Part shown: positions 8,596-18,086 of the stretch, piece after piece
Layout: every line of letters starts with the position of its first letter
Numbering within the stretch: position 1 is the first letter of the stretch
NCBI RefSeq assembly: GCF_001045455.1
Contig: NZ_LFNE01000002.1
Span: forward strand, 186,001-250,000
Length of the DNA stretch: 64,000 nucleotides
From: Chryseobacterium sp. FH2
GTDB taxonomy: Bacteria; Bacteroidota; Bacteroidia; Flavobacteriales; Weeksellaceae
Reading direction: 5' to 3'
Translations under genes and position numbers: made by a program
Notes under the pieces: generated by a model
The model's input: only the letters and a program-made list of their open reading frames with translations
What the model was told of the DNA's origin: nothing
Database searches by the model: none

Positions 8596-9825
8596 CTATT
8601 CATATCTCAATGCTTCAATCGGATCAAGTTTTGAAGCTTTCAAAGCGGGGTAATATCCGAAAAACACCCCTGTGATGGCGCAGACAATGAAGGAAACAAC
8701 GATTGATGATTCTGTAATAAAAGTAGGCCAGGAAAGGAAATAGGTAACGAGTTTTGTGGTCAAAATTCCTAAAATCACCCCGATGATTCCGCCGGTAATG
8801 CTTATCATAATTGCCTCAATAAGAAACTGATACAGGATATCTCTGCCTCTGGCCCCTATTGACATTCTTAGCCCGATTTCTTTTGTTCTTTCTGTTACGG
8901 AAACGTACATAATGTTCATAATTCCGATTCCTCCGACAATCAGGGAAATTCCTGCAATTGCGGATAAGAGTACGGTTAAAAGCTGGCTTGTTGAGCTCAT
9001 TGTAGAAATAAGCTCTGCCTGAGTTCTTACCGAAAAATCATCATTGCTGCCATCTGCAGGAAGTTTATGTTGTTTTCTCAAAATTTCGGAAACCTGATCT
9101 GTTGCTTGTTGAGAAGTATTTTCATCGGTTGACGAGGCGTAAATGGTCTGAGCATAAATAATCCCTAAAAATCTTCTTTGAACCGTGTTAAAAGGCGCAA
9201 TGATAACATCATCCTGATCTTGTCCGAAAGCATTGGAACCTTTTGAAGCTAATACACCAATTACTTTCATCGGAACTTTATTAAACCTAATGGTGCTTCC
9301 AACGGGATCTTCACCATTGGGGAATAAATTAGCAACAACGGTCTGACCCAACAGGCAGACTTTATTGGAAGAAGTTACATCTTTTTTCGTAAAAACCGTA
9401 CCATCAGAAATTCCCCAATCCCTGATTTTAAAATAATCTTCACCCACTCCCTGAAGCTGGGTAGGCCAGTTATTAGGGCCGTTAATGGCTTGTCCGTTTG
9501 TCTGAACTGCCGGTGAGACATAGGAGACATCAGGAGCGCTTTTTGCAATGGCATCTGCATCCTGGGGTTTTAAAGTTTGTAATCCTGAGGCACCGATTCT
9601 TGCTCCACCGGAAACATTCACGTTACTTGAGGGACGAATCGTAATCATATTCGAACCCATTGAAGAGAGTTGATCGCTGATACTTTTTTTGGAACCTTCT
9701 CCGATAGCGGTCATGGCAATAACGGAGGCAACGCCGATAATGATTCCGAGCATGGTAAGAAATGCACGAAGCTTATTTCGTAAAAGTGCTTTCCAGGCAA
9801 TTCTGAATAGGTTTGAAAGATTCAT
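8596..9825 (-). CDS. ABC transporter permease, MacB/FtsX type
   Basis: 409 residues with an N-terminal membrane helix (residues about 20-42, ending GVASVIAMTAIGEGSKK), a large periplasmic MacB_PCD domain (about 50-275) and three C-terminal helices forming an FtsX domain. The signature GERTKE-like VTERTKEIGLRMSIGA is near residue 310. MacB-type permeases do not channel substrate; they couple ATP hydrolysis to conformational change that drives a periplasmic adaptor and TolC. Gene order TolC, adaptor, ATPase, permease supports a tripartite exporter with the ATPase encoded separately. Substrate unknown. Confidence 0.88.
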   Translation of the reverse strand: MNLSNLFRIAWKALLRNKLRAFLTMLGIIIGVASVIAMTAIGEGSKKSISDQLSSMGSNMITIRPSSNVNVSGGARIGASGLQTLKPQDADAIAKSAPDVSYVSPAVQTNGQAINGPNNWPTQLQGVGEDYFKIRDWGISDGTVFTKKDVTSSNKVCLLGQTVVANLFPNGEDPVGSTIRFNKVPMKVIGVLASKGSNAFGQDQDDVIIAPFNTVQRRFLGIIYAQTIYASSTDENTSQQATDQVSEILRKQHKLPADGSNDDFSVRTQAELISTMSSTSQLLTVLLSAIAGISLIVGGIGIMNIMYVSVTERTKEIGLRMSIGARGRDILYQFLIEAIMISITGGIIGVILGILTTKLVTYFLSWPTFITESSIVVSFIVCAITGVFFGYYPALKASKLDPIEALRYE

Positions 9826-9849
9826 TCGTTTCCGTTTTTATTCTGGAAC

Positions 9850-10599
9850 TTATTTATAATCGTCATTTACGGGAAGGTTTTCCAAAGCTTCCTTTGCTGA
9901 TTTTATATCTTCATTTTGAACGTCTTTAATAACTTTTCCGTCCCTTAAAGTTACCGTTCTGCTACTGAAAGTGGCAATATCCGGTTCATGGGTTACGAAA
10001 ACAATGGTGCTTCCCTGCTTGTTTAATTCCTGCATCAAGGCCATGATTTCGTATGAGGTTCTTGTATCAAGATTTCCTGTTGCTTCGTCGGCTAAAATCA
10101 TTACGGGTTCATTCACTAAAGCTCTTGCAATAGCAACTCTTTGCTGTTGACCTCCCGACATTTGATTCGGTAGATGATCTACTCTGCTTTCTAATTTTAC
10201 GGCAGCTAATGCTTTTAAGGAACGTTCATTTCTTTCTTCCGAAGAAATTTTCGAATTGTATAGAAGCGGAAGTTCCACGTTTTCTTTGGCAGTTGTTCTA
10301 GGTAAGAGATTGTAAGATTGAAAAACAAACCCTATTTTTTGATTTCTCAAAATTGCCAGTTCATCTCTGTCAAGATTTTTAATATTCACTCCATCCAAAA
10401 TGTAATCTCCGCTTGTTGGTTTATCAAGACATCCTACAATATTCAGCAAAGTAGATTTTCCTGAGCCGCTGCTTCCCATTATTGTTACAAACTCACCTTT
10501 TTCTACAGTAAATGTAACACCTTTCAAAGCATGCACGATTTCGTCACCCATTTTGAACTCTCTTTTCAGCTCATTTATTTCAAGAATCTTTTCTGCCAT
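9850..10599 (-). CDS. ABC transporter ATP-binding protein, MacB/LolD type
   Basis: 249 residues. Walker A GSSGSGKSTL near 42, Q-loop FQSYNLLPR near 92, signature MSGGQQQRVAIARAL near 147, Walker B VMILADEATGNLD near 166 and the H-loop VFVTHEPD near 203 are all intact. It powers the adjacent FtsX-type permease, whose start is 24 bases downstream. The acidic C-terminal tail after residue 225 is typical of Bacteroidota members. Start chosen at the ATG giving MAEKILEINEL. Confidence 0.9.
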   Translation of the reverse strand: MAEKILEINELKREFKMGDEIVHALKGVTFTVEKGEFVTIMGSSGSGKSTLLNIVGCLDKPTSGDYILDGVNIKNLDRDELAILRNQKIGFVFQSYNLLPRTTAKENVELPLLYNSKISSEERNERSLKALAAVKLESRVDHLPNQMSGGQQQRVAIARALVNEPVMILADEATGNLDTRTSYEIMALMQELNKQGSTIVFVTHEPDIATFSSRTVTLRDGKVIKDVQNEDIKSAKEALENLPVNDDYK

Positions 10600-10647
10600 G
10601 ACTATTTGATTAGTTGATGGTTTTTCTTATATGATTTTAAAGTTTTA

Positions 10648-11925
10648 TTATCTCGGACCGCCACCTCCGGCTCCGCCGCCACCGCCTCTGTTTCCTCCGC
10701 TATTTCCGCCACCTCTTCTTTGTGGCATAAATGGGCTTTTTGCTGTACCTCCGGAAGATTTTTTAGAAAGGTTTTTGTAACCGGTAATAATGTTGTCATT
10801 ATTATTTAAACCCGAAATCACTTGTATTTCCGTGTCATTATCCATTCCTGTTTTTATTTTTTTACGGGTGATTAAGCTGTCTTTTCCAATAATCCAAACT
10901 CCTGCTTCGTTTTTGCCTTCAATAGCTGATTTTTCTTTTTTCGATCCTTTTCCTTTTTTACCATTGGAAAAAGGTGAATTGATTTTATATTTTTTTACAA
11001 CTATACTATCCGGTCTGAAACTTGTTGCAGCAACAGGAATTTTCATAATATTGTTTAAAACTTCAGTATAAATATTAATATTTGCGGTCATCCCCGGTTT
11101 TAATTTTAAACTTGAATTATCTGCATTGATAATTGTAGTATAGTTCACAACATTTGAGGAAACAGTCGGATGAAGGCGGACTTCCGAAACTTCTCCGTTA
11201 AAAATTTCATCCGGAAAAGCATCAACGGAAAAAGTAGCTTTTTGACCTACTTTCACATTTCCGATATCGGCTTCATCCACAGAAGCACGAACCTGCATTT
11301 TCGTTAAATCTTTTGCAATACTGAAAAGGGTAGGCGTACTGAAACTTGATGCCACAGTCTGGCCTTCACTTACATTTCGGTTAAGGACAGTTCCGTCGAT
11401 AGGAGAATAGATGTTGGTTAAAGATAAATTTTTCTTTGCCGTAGAAAGCTGTGCATTTACAGAATTTACCTGAGCTTTAGCTGCGTTATACTGGTTTTGG
11501 GCAACATCATAATCGGCTTTGCTGATAGCTCCGACTTTATATAATTGGGTTTGACGGTTGATATTAATTTCATTATACGCCAGGTTGCTTCTGGCATTTT
11601 GCAAATTGGCATTAATCTGTTCTGATTGGTATTGTAATAAATCAGGATCCAAAGTTGCTAAAAGTTGTCCTTTTTTTACGGTAGAGTTAAAATCAACATA
11701 CAGATTTTTAATAATCCCTGAAACCTGTGTGCCGACTGCAACGGTATCAACAGGCTGAACTGTCCCTGTTGCTGTAATTGAGTTTGAAATATCACCCATT
11801 ACCGGCTTCACCGTTTCCAGTTTGATTTTTACTTCTTCCTGTCTGATGAAAAAATACCAAATCGCTCCTAAAGCAATAATGCCACCGGCGATCCAATACA
11901 GCCATTTTTTATTTTTTGCTTTCAT
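10648..11925 (-). CDS. efflux periplasmic adaptor (MacA/HlyD family)
   Basis: 425 residues. One N-terminal membrane helix (about 7-26), a lipoyl/beta-barrel domain starting near VAVGTQVSGIIKNLYVDF, a coiled-coil hairpin (about 95-165) and a return lipoyl motif IYSPIDGTVLNRNVSEGQTV near 175. The C-terminus ends in an unusual glycine/arginine-rich tail of about 30 residues, probably disordered. It would bridge the MacB-type ABC pair and the TolC protein encoded 3 bases upstream. GC-rich repeats encoding the glycine tail cause long open frames on other strands that are not genes. Confidence 0.9.
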   Translation of the reverse strand: MKAKNKKWLYWIAGGIIALGAIWYFFIRQEEVKIKLETVKPVMGDISNSITATGTVQPVDTVAVGTQVSGIIKNLYVDFNSTVKKGQLLATLDPDLLQYQSEQINANLQNARSNLAYNEININRQTQLYKVGAISKADYDVAQNQYNAAKAQVNSVNAQLSTAKKNLSLTNIYSPIDGTVLNRNVSEGQTVASSFSTPTLFSIAKDLTKMQVRASVDEADIGNVKVGQKATFSVDAFPDEIFNGEVSEVRLHPTVSSNVVNYTTIINADNSSLKLKPGMTANINIYTEVLNNIMKIPVAATSFRPDSIVVKKYKINSPFSNGKKGKGSKKEKSAIEGKNEAGVWIIGKDSLITRKKIKTGMDNDTEIQVISGLNNNDNIITGYKNLSKKSSGGTAKSPFMPQRRGGGNSGGNRGGGGGAGGGGPR

Positions 11926-11928
11926 AGT

Positions 11929-13239
11929 TTACTTTAGATTTATAGAGTTGCCTGCGTAGAATTCGTAAATCTGTTTATTGAGGACTGCAGAATATTTTGC
12001 CTGCAGATAGTTTTGTATGGATTGAATATAAGAGAGTCTCTGCTGCTGAAGCTGTACATAATCAATGCTTCCGATTTTCATCTGAGCATTTACAATATCA
12101 TAGCTTTGTTTATTGAGATCCATTTGTTTTGAAGCCGAATCGTATTGTGAAAGTGAATTTTGAAGATTGATATATGACTGTTCAATTTGCTGATTAAGAA
12201 TTATTTTCGTGTTTTGTAAATCCAAATTTGCCTGTTCAATGGCAATTTTTGATTTTTCTACTTCCGTTTTATAAATCCTGTTGTTATAAATAGGGATTCC
12301 TAAGCTTAAACCAATAGGCAAATAAAAACTGTTTCCCAATTGATTAAAATAATTTCCGTTATTATAAGCGTAATTGGTCGAAATATTTCCTACCACACTC
12401 AAGGTGGGCAGAATGGAGGCCTGAGCCATTTTTAAGCTGGTATTGGAATTTTCTACATTTAATTCACCATATTTCACTTCCGGACGATGGTGTTGTGCTA
12501 AATCCTGAACCTCCTGTAAAGTTTTTAAATTGTTATCAACAATAATACGGTCAGGTTTTTCAATCTGGAAATCGTAATTGGTGGGTAATTGTAAAATTTG
12601 TTTAAGATTAACAATATTGGTTCTTAAATTATTTTGTGCTGCCACCAGATTGTATTCATCCTGAGCGACCTGCGCCTGAATCTGGAGATAATTTAATTTT
12701 GAAATATTTCCGGCTCTGTAAAACTGATCGCCTTGTTTTAATTGTGTTTTGGTAGTCATTAAAACACCTTCCATAGAGATGATATTTTCTTGGGCCATTA
12801 AAATATTCAGGTATGCTTGAGTGATATTTAACGTGATGTTGTTTTCTGCTTCCTGAACGGATAAATCTGCCATCTGAACCTGTAGATTTTTTGAAATTTC
12901 ATTGTTTTGAATATAACCTGCATGATACAGTGTCATAGAGGAGCTTGCTCCGATACTCTGTGTCTGTGCACTATTTACATGAAGTCCGTTGCTTCCGTTT
13001 ACAGCAAATAGTCCTTGTGAAATATTTCCGTTAAGATTAGGGTATTTTGCTTCTTTTGCCTGTAAAAGGTCTTGGTTTGCGGAATTTTTTGATAGTCTTA
13101 AAGAATTTATAGAAATATTATTTTCTTTTGCATATTCGATACAGTTTTGTAATGTCCAATTGGATGGATAATTTTTTGTTTGGGCGAGTATCTGAAGCGA
13201 TTTGAAAAGCAATATCAAAAAGAAAAATTTGCGTTCCAT
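11929..13239 (-). CDS. TolC family outer-membrane efflux protein
   Basis: 436 residues with a signal peptide (about 1-19) and two OEP repeats rich in long amphipathic helices (LNITQAYLNILMAQENI near 140; LDLQNTKIILNQQIEQSYINLQ region near 345). It forms the outer-membrane duct of the tripartite exporter. It is first in the operon, 3 bases before the adaptor. Upstream (minus strand) TATTTATG near 13265 is a one-mismatch -7 candidate, and an AACGT-GA-ACGTT palindrome at 13322-13333 could be an operator; neither is proved. Confidence 0.9.
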   Translation of the reverse strand: MERKFFFLILLFKSLQILAQTKNYPSNWTLQNCIEYAKENNISINSLRLSKNSANQDLLQAKEAKYPNLNGNISQGLFAVNGSNGLHVNSAQTQSIGASSSMTLYHAGYIQNNEISKNLQVQMADLSVQEAENNITLNITQAYLNILMAQENIISMEGVLMTTKTQLKQGDQFYRAGNISKLNYLQIQAQVAQDEYNLVAAQNNLRTNIVNLKQILQLPTNYDFQIEKPDRIIVDNNLKTLQEVQDLAQHHRPEVKYGELNVENSNTSLKMAQASILPTLSVVGNISTNYAYNNGNYFNQLGNSFYLPIGLSLGIPIYNNRIYKTEVEKSKIAIEQANLDLQNTKIILNQQIEQSYINLQNSLSQYDSASKQMDLNKQSYDIVNAQMKIGSIDYVQLQQQRLSYIQSIQNYLQAKYSAVLNKQIYEFYAGNSINLK

Positions 13240-13433
13240 AGGTTTATTTTTGAAAATTCATAAATACCACTGAAAAAATCAATCCAATTTAATAAAAAAA
13301 AATAATGTTTAACAGGTTTTTAACGTGAACGTTGTTTTTTTGTAATTAATTTTTAAAAAGATAAAAAAATATTAAAGGATTCTGAATTTAAGTTTAGTTA
13401 TTTAAAACTTTATTCAAAATCAAATATTTATTG

Positions 13434-13441
13434 TATCTTTG
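13434..13441 (+). promoter_or_regulatory. promoter -7 element of the DEAD-box helicase gene
   Basis: TATCTTTG sits 20 bases before the start codon and is followed by the usual GCAAA. The rest of the 13240-13461 gap is AT-rich, with the TolC operon upstream region on the other strand and no further gene. Confidence 0.65.
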
Positions 13442-13461
13442 CAAAAATTTTATAATATTTA

Positions 13462-15162
13462 ATGAATTTATTTACGGAGACCAATTTAAGTCCTGATATT
13501 CTTAAGGCAGTTGGCGAACTGGGTTACGAAAGCCCGACAGAAATCCAAAAACAGACTATCCCTTTCATTCTTTCAGATATTCGCGATTTGATCGCTCTTG
13601 CGCAGACAGGGACAGGCAAAACAGCAGCGTTTTCGCTTCCGATTTTGGATATGATTGACGATACGAGTCGCAAAATCCAATTTTTGGTGCTTTGTCCGAC
13701 ACGAGAATTATGTCTTCAGATTACAAAAGACATAAAAAATTATTCTAAATACATGAAAGACATCAAAACTACAGCAGTTTACGGTGGAAGCAGTATTATG
13801 GAACAAATGAGATCTCTGAAGGATAAACCACAAATCATTGTAGGTACTCCGGGAAGAGTAATCGACCTTATCAACAGAAAAGCACTTGATTTTTCTGCTA
13901 TTCATTGGCTGGTTTTAGATGAAGCTGATGAAATGCTTTCAATGGGTTTCAAAGACGAATTGGAAACAATTTTGAGCGAAACTCCTGAAACAAAACAAAC
14001 TTTCTTGTTCTCTGCAACGATGAACAAAGAAGTGGAAAGAATTTCTAAAAATTATTTGACAAAGCCACACAGAATTTCTGTAGGTTCTATTAACGAGGTT
14101 AAAAAGAACATTAAACATGAATATTATGTGGTAGGATACCGTCAGAAGAAAGAAGCGCTGAAGCGTCTTATTGACTCAAATCCTAATCAATATTCTATCA
14201 TTTTCTGTAGAACAAGAATGGAGACTCAGGAAATCGCTGATTTCTTGATGCAGAATGGATATGCGGCAGATGCTTTACACGGAGATTTGTCTCAGGCCCA
14301 GAGAGATACGGTGATGAAGAAATTCAGATTAAAAAACATCGATATCCTTGTAGCGACAGACGTGGCAGCAAGAGGTCTGGATGTAAATTCTTTGACTCAC
14401 GTTATCCATTACTCTTTACCTGATGATCCCGAAGTTTTTGTTCACAGAAGCGGAAGAACGGGTAGGGCAGGAAAAGACGGTATTTCAATGGCGTTGATTA
14501 AGCCTGAAGAAAGCCGGAAATTAAAACAAATAAAATCAGCTACCAAAATTGATATTGTAGAAAGTACAATTCCTACGGGAGAAGATATCATTAAAGCTCA
14601 GGTAGGTGGTGTTTTTGAAAGTCTTTTTGAGGTGCACGAAGATTTCTTTGAATTTGATGACTCTTTGATTCCTGATTTATCAGCATTTACAAAAGAAGAA
14701 CTGGTTCACAAATTACTTCAGTTCCAGCTTAAAGATCTTGCCCTTTATTACAAAGACAGACATGATCTTATTGAGCAGAAGCTAAGCAGCCGTGACGATG
14801 ATTACTCTAGAAGAGATCGTGACAGAGGCAGGGATCGCGATAGAGGCAGAGATCGTGACAGAAACGAAAGAAGTGGAGAAAGAAGAGAACGTAGCGGAAA
14901 ACCTAGAAGAAAGAATGAAGATATGGTAAGATTCTTCTTTAATCTCGGTAAAAAAGATCAATTGAAAAAACTAGATGTTTTGGATATTATCAACAAAGCT
15001 ACATCTGGGAAGAGCAAAAAAAGAGCGGAAATCGGCGATATTGAAATTTTAGAGAAATTCTCTTTCTTTGAGGTTGAAAAATCGTTTAAAGGTGATCTTT
15101 TGAGCAATATTTCCACCATGAAATTCAGAGGTAAAGATATGAGGGCTGAAGAAGCTAACTAA
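13462..15162 (+). CDS. DEAD-box RNA helicase with DbpA-type C-terminal RNA-binding domain
   Basis: 566 residues. Q motif ESPTEIQKQTIPF near 24, Walker A AQTGTGKTA near 50, VLDEADEML near 152, SAT near 187 and HRSGRTGRAG near 331 show a complete helicase core. After residue 440 there is an Arg/Asp/Gly-rich low-complexity segment of RDRDRG repeats, then a DbpA RNA-binding domain (about 485-560). This is the CsdA/DeaD-like architecture used for ribosome assembly or cold-shock RNA unwinding. Its own promoter and a strong terminator make it monocistronic. Confidence 0.92.
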   Translation: MNLFTETNLSPDILKAVGELGYESPTEIQKQTIPFILSDIRDLIALAQTGTGKTAAFSLPILDMIDDTSRKIQFLVLCPTRELCLQITKDIKNYSKYMKDIKTTAVYGGSSIMEQMRSLKDKPQIIVGTPGRVIDLINRKALDFSAIHWLVLDEADEMLSMGFKDELETILSETPETKQTFLFSATMNKEVERISKNYLTKPHRISVGSINEVKKNIKHEYYVVGYRQKKEALKRLIDSNPNQYSIIFCRTRMETQEIADFLMQNGYAADALHGDLSQAQRDTVMKKFRLKNIDILVATDVAARGLDVNSLTHVIHYSLPDDPEVFVHRSGRTGRAGKDGISMALIKPEESRKLKQIKSATKIDIVESTIPTGEDIIKAQVGGVFESLFEVHEDFFEFDDSLIPDLSAFTKEELVHKLLQFQLKDLALYYKDRHDLIEQKLSSRDDDYSRRDRDRGRDRDRGRDRDRNERSGERRERSGKPRRKNEDMVRFFFNLGKKDQLKKLDVLDIINKATSGKSKKRAEIGDIEILEKFSFFEVEKSFKGDLLSNISTMKFRGKDMRAEEAN

Positions 15163-15180
15163 ACTCATCCTAAACTATAT

Positions 15181-15208
15181 AAACCGGCTGTAAAGCCGGT
15201 TTTTTTTA
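15181..15208 (+). terminator. intrinsic terminator after the helicase gene
   Basis: AAACCGGCT and AGCCGGTTT pair around GTAA, and an eight-T run follows. Confidence 0.85.
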
Positions 15209-15313
15209 TTTGAAAATCAGGGAATAACGTAATGTTAACAAAACTTAATGTTATATCCTTCCGGGTAAGGCTCTTTTTTAAGAAATTTGCATTCAAATTA
15301 TAAATACTTAAAA

Positions 15314-15952
15314 ATGGGGATTGGTAATATTTTCCACGCTTTTCAACCAAAGGATAAAATCTTCTTCGTGCTTTTCGAGAAAGTAACAGAAAATCTAGTT
15401 GCAATGTCTGAGGAATTCAACCATGGAATCAAAGATTTTGATTTGAATGATGACACAATGTTGAAGAAAATGAGCGACTATGAACATAAAAATGATGAGC
15501 TTACTCATGAAATCTTTGTAGAATTGGGTAAAAATTTCATTACTCCTTTTGACAGAGAAGATATTCACACTTTGGCAACTGGTCTTGACGATATTGCTGA
15601 TTATATCTACGCTTCTACAAAATATATTTTCTTATATAAATCTCCTGAATTAAAAGCATATTCAGATTTCTCTTTACTTATCCACAAAGCATGTCTTGAA
15701 ATTCAGAATGCAATGAAAAACCTTAAAGGTTTCAAAAATATGGAGCAGGTAAAAGAGGCTTGTATTAAGGTAAATTCTATTGAGAACATTGCTGATGACT
15801 TACTTTCAAACTCAATGGTAGAATTATTTGAAACAAACGACGCTATTAATATTATCAAAGTTTCATCTGTACTTAATTATCTTGAAGTAGTAACTGACAA
15901 AGCAGAAGATGTTGCCAATACTATTGAGAACATCATGATTAAATACGCTTAA
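15314..15952 (+). CDS. DUF47/PhoU-like phosphate transport regulator
   Basis: 212 residues from the ATG at 15314 (MGIGNIFHAFQPKDK); an in-frame ATG nine codons upstream lies too close to the likely transcription start. The all-helical PhoU-like pattern, with EHKNDELTHE near 60 and LDDIADYIYAS near 100, is that of the DUF47 (TIGR00153) family. These proteins are typically encoded next to PiT transporters and modulate them. That context holds here, because the PiT gene starts 17 bases downstream. Confidence 0.88.
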   Translation: MGIGNIFHAFQPKDKIFFVLFEKVTENLVAMSEEFNHGIKDFDLNDDTMLKKMSDYEHKNDELTHEIFVELGKNFITPFDREDIHTLATGLDDIADYIYASTKYIFLYKSPELKAYSDFSLLIHKACLEIQNAMKNLKGFKNMEQVKEACIKVNSIENIADDLLSNSMVELFETNDAINIIKVSSVLNYLEVVTDKAEDVANTIENIMIKYA

Positions 15953-15968
15953 ACAATAATTAACGAAA

Positions 15969-17111
15969 ATGGAATTTCCGGTTTTACTGATAGTTATTAT
16001 TGTTTTGGCTTTGATTTTTGATTACATCAATGGTTTCCATGATGCTGCCAATTCAATTGCGACTATCGTTTCTACAAAAGTTTTAACTCCTTTCCAGGCT
16101 GTACTGTGGGCGGCACTTTGGAATTTTGCGGCTTTCTTTATCGCTGCTTATATTATTGGAGAATTTAAAATTGGTAATACAATTGCCAAAACGGTTAATG
16201 AGAATTTTATCAATCTGGAAGTCATACTTTCAGGTCTGGTTGCGGCCATTGCCTGGAACCTTTTGACATGGTGGTTTGGGATTCCTTCATCATCATCTCA
16301 TACCTTGATTGGAGGGTTTTTAGGAGCCGCCTTGATGCATGCCTTTATGATGGATTATCATGATGTAGCCGCCGCTCAGCCGGCTTTGGGTACTTGGGAA
16401 ACGTTCAAGGAAGCGATTCATCAGGTAACGACACAGAGTGTTGTGAAATTTGATAAAGTAATCCCAATTTTCCTGTTCATTTTTATGGCTCCGATAATCG
16501 GGATGGTAATCTCAATTATCATCACTTTAATTATTGTTCATCTTTATAAAAGATCAAACCCTCACAAAGCGGATCAGTCATTCAAGAGACTGCAGTTGGT
16601 TTCTTCGGCGTTGTTCAGTTTAGGACACGGTCTGAATGATGCACAAAAGGTAATGGGTATCATTGGAGCTGCATTGATTTATTATCACGTAAATATGCTA
16701 CAGGATCCTGTTTATTTGAATATTCCTTCAGCTGGGCGTTTCGATTATTTCGCTGAGCATTATCTTTGGGTTCCTCTGGTTTCGTTCTTGGCAATCGGTT
16801 TAGGAACAATGAGCGGTGGATGGAAAATCATCAAAACAATGGGTACTAAAATTACAAAAGTAACTTCATTGGAGGGGGTGAGTGCTGAAACTGCAGGTGC
16901 GATTACTTTATTCATCACAGACCACTTTGGTATTCCTGTTTCTACAACACATACGATTACAGGTTCTATCATTGGAGTAGGTTTGACAAAAAGAGTTTCT
17001 GCCGTAAGATGGGGTATTACAGTAAGCTTACTATGGGCTTGGGTACTGACAATTCCTATCTCAGCAATTGTTGCAGGAATTACTTATCTTGTCGTAACAT
17101 TTTTCTCTTAA
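15969..17111 (+). CDS. inorganic phosphate transporter, PiT family
   Basis: 380 residues with about 10 membrane segments and the duplicated PiT signature: NGFHDAANSIAT near residue 21 and GHGLNDAQKVMG near 220. The PSSSSHTLIGG and VSTTHTITGS substrate-path motifs are also seen. It moves phosphate (as metal-phosphate) with protons or sodium through the inner membrane. It is the second gene of an operon with the DUF47 regulator and ends at a shared terminator facing the XRE gene. Confidence 0.92.
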   Translation: MEFPVLLIVIIVLALIFDYINGFHDAANSIATIVSTKVLTPFQAVLWAALWNFAAFFIAAYIIGEFKIGNTIAKTVNENFINLEVILSGLVAAIAWNLLTWWFGIPSSSSHTLIGGFLGAALMHAFMMDYHDVAAAQPALGTWETFKEAIHQVTTQSVVKFDKVIPIFLFIFMAPIIGMVISIIITLIIVHLYKRSNPHKADQSFKRLQLVSSALFSLGHGLNDAQKVMGIIGAALIYYHVNMLQDPVYLNIPSAGRFDYFAEHYLWVPLVSFLAIGLGTMSGGWKIIKTMGTKITKVTSLEGVSAETAGAITLFITDHFGIPVSTTHTITGSIIGVGLTKRVSAVRWGITVSLLWAWVLTIPISAIVAGITYLVVTFFS

Positions 17112-17140
17112 AAGCAGAAAAAATTTAAATCATAAAAAAA

Positions 17141-17170
17141 AACTTTGTCCAACGGGCAAAGTTTTTTTTT
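17141..17170. terminator. bidirectional terminator between PiT and XRE genes
   Basis: AACTTTGTCC and GGGCAAAGTT pair around AAC, flanked by A-run on the left and T-run on the right, so it can serve both convergent genes. Confidence 0.8.
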
Positions 17171-17190
17171 ATGTATAAAGTGAGTTTTAT

Positions 17191-17583
17191 CTATTTACTT
17201 AAAAGCTTTTCCATGAGCTTATTTTGCATTTCCATAAGCTGACTTATTTGTTCTTGTTGTTTTGTAATCTGTTGTTGATTATTAAGTAAATTTTTTAAAA
17301 TATTTTCAGAAACGTTGCTATGTATTGTGACTGTACTATAAATGTTTCCAACAGAGGAATCTGCATTGTTTTGTATAATTTGATCATCCAAAAAATATTG
17401 AGGCTCTACCTTAAAAAAATCTGCAATCTTTTGCATGAAGAGAAAATCCAGTTTTTCTATTACACCATTTTCTATTTTGCTGAGATAGCTTTGAGAAATA
17501 TCTAATTGATATGCCAAATTTTCTTGAGAGATATCTTTTTGTTCTCTTAATTTTTTGATTTTGAAACCTATACTGTTATTCAT
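17191..17583 (-). CDS. XRE-family helix-turn-helix regulator
   Basis: 130 residues. An HTH_3 domain covers about 6-62, with the recognition region DISQSYLSKIENG near 28. The C-terminal third is a glutamine-rich coiled coil (about 95-128), a likely dimer or tetramer module. It is transcribed away from a small secreted protein and a GLPGLI gene. The 180-base gap between them carries two matching ATTCY-N4-GGAAT palindromes spaced exactly 22 bases apart, the pattern of a helical-phase operator. Autoregulation and control of the divergent pair are inferred. Confidence 0.85.
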   Translation of the reverse strand: MNNSIGFKIKKLREQKDISQENLAYQLDISQSYLSKIENGVIEKLDFLFMQKIADFFKVEPQYFLDDQIIQNNADSSVGNIYSTVTIHSNVSENILKNLLNNQQQITKQQEQISQLMEMQNKLMEKLLSK

Positions 17584-17632
17584 GATTTTTGAAATTGAAA
17601 GGTAAAGATAATCTTTTTATAAGAATTTTTTT

Positions 17633-17668
17633 ATTCCAAACGGAATAGTATTTTATTCTTTTTGGAAT
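17633..17668. promoter_or_regulatory. candidate double operator of the XRE regulator
   Basis: ATTCC-AAAC-GGAAT (17633-17646) and ATTCT-TTTT-GGAAT (17655-17668) are two near-identical dyads with start-to-start distance 22 bases, two helical turns. They lie between the divergent XRE and small-protein promoters. A further GAAT at 17623-17626 may be a third half site. Confidence 0.5.
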
Positions 17669-17695
17669 TGTCAACTAGGGAAATGTTTTACATTT

Positions 17696-17724
17696 TTGAG
17701 TAAAGTTTTCGCGAAATACTTTTG
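17696..17724 (+). promoter_or_regulatory. promoter of the small four-cysteine protein gene
   Basis: TTG at 17696-17698 and TACTTTTG at 17717-17724 are 18 bases apart, a good -33/-7 pair. The start codon follows at 17764. Confidence 0.65.
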
Positions 17725-17763
17725 GTGTAAAAAATTATTATTAACTTTAAATTTCAAATCAAG

Positions 17764-18033
17764 ATGAAAAAAATTTTATTAGCAGCAGCTTTTGGAGTTG
17801 CTGGGATAGTAAGTGCTAAAGATGCTGTAAAAAATGAATTTGGCAAAAAAGCACAATCAGAAAATCTTAAAAAAACAGAATTCTGTATTAAACCTACAAA
17901 AAAAATAATCAGTAATATCAAAGTAATGACATCGTGTGGCTTACCTGCATACATAACTTGGGATACCGATTGGGGAATTGAATGCTTAATGAGTGATGCT
18001 GCTGCCGCTGATTATTTAACTTGTGCCCCTTAA
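17764..18033 (+). CDS. small secreted four-cysteine protein, unknown function
   Basis: 89 residues. The first 18 (MKKILLAAAFGVAGIVSA) are a signal peptide with an A-x-A-like end. The mature part is lysine-rich and then carries four cysteines in a compact C-terminal region (TEFC, TSCGLP, IECLMS, YLTC), so two disulfides are plausible. No family is recognised. It has its own promoter and is followed by a strong terminator, then by a GLPGLI gene. The divergent XRE gene with dyad operators suggests regulated expression. It could be a peptide effector or an envelope protein; this is open. Confidence 0.6.
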   Translation: MKKILLAAAFGVAGIVSAKDAVKNEFGKKAQSENLKKTEFCIKPTKKIISNIKVMTSCGLPAYITWDTDWGIECLMSDAAAADYLTCAP

Positions 18034-18042
18034 TGAAAATAC

Positions 18043-18073
18043 ATTACCCATCACATTTTGATGGGTAATTTTT
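18043..18073 (+). terminator. intrinsic terminator after the small protein gene
   Basis: An 11-bp perfect stem ATTACCCATCA / TGATGGGTAAT with loop CATTT, followed by a T-run. It separates the small protein from GLPGLI and may allow partial read-through. Confidence 0.85.
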
Positions 18074-18086
18074 ATAATATCAAAGT

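Noticed and set aside
10602..10799. 65-codon minus-strand frame with AEVAEIAEETEAVAAEPEVAV-like repeats
   Set aside because: Shadow of the glycine-rich tail codons of the adaptor gene in another frame.
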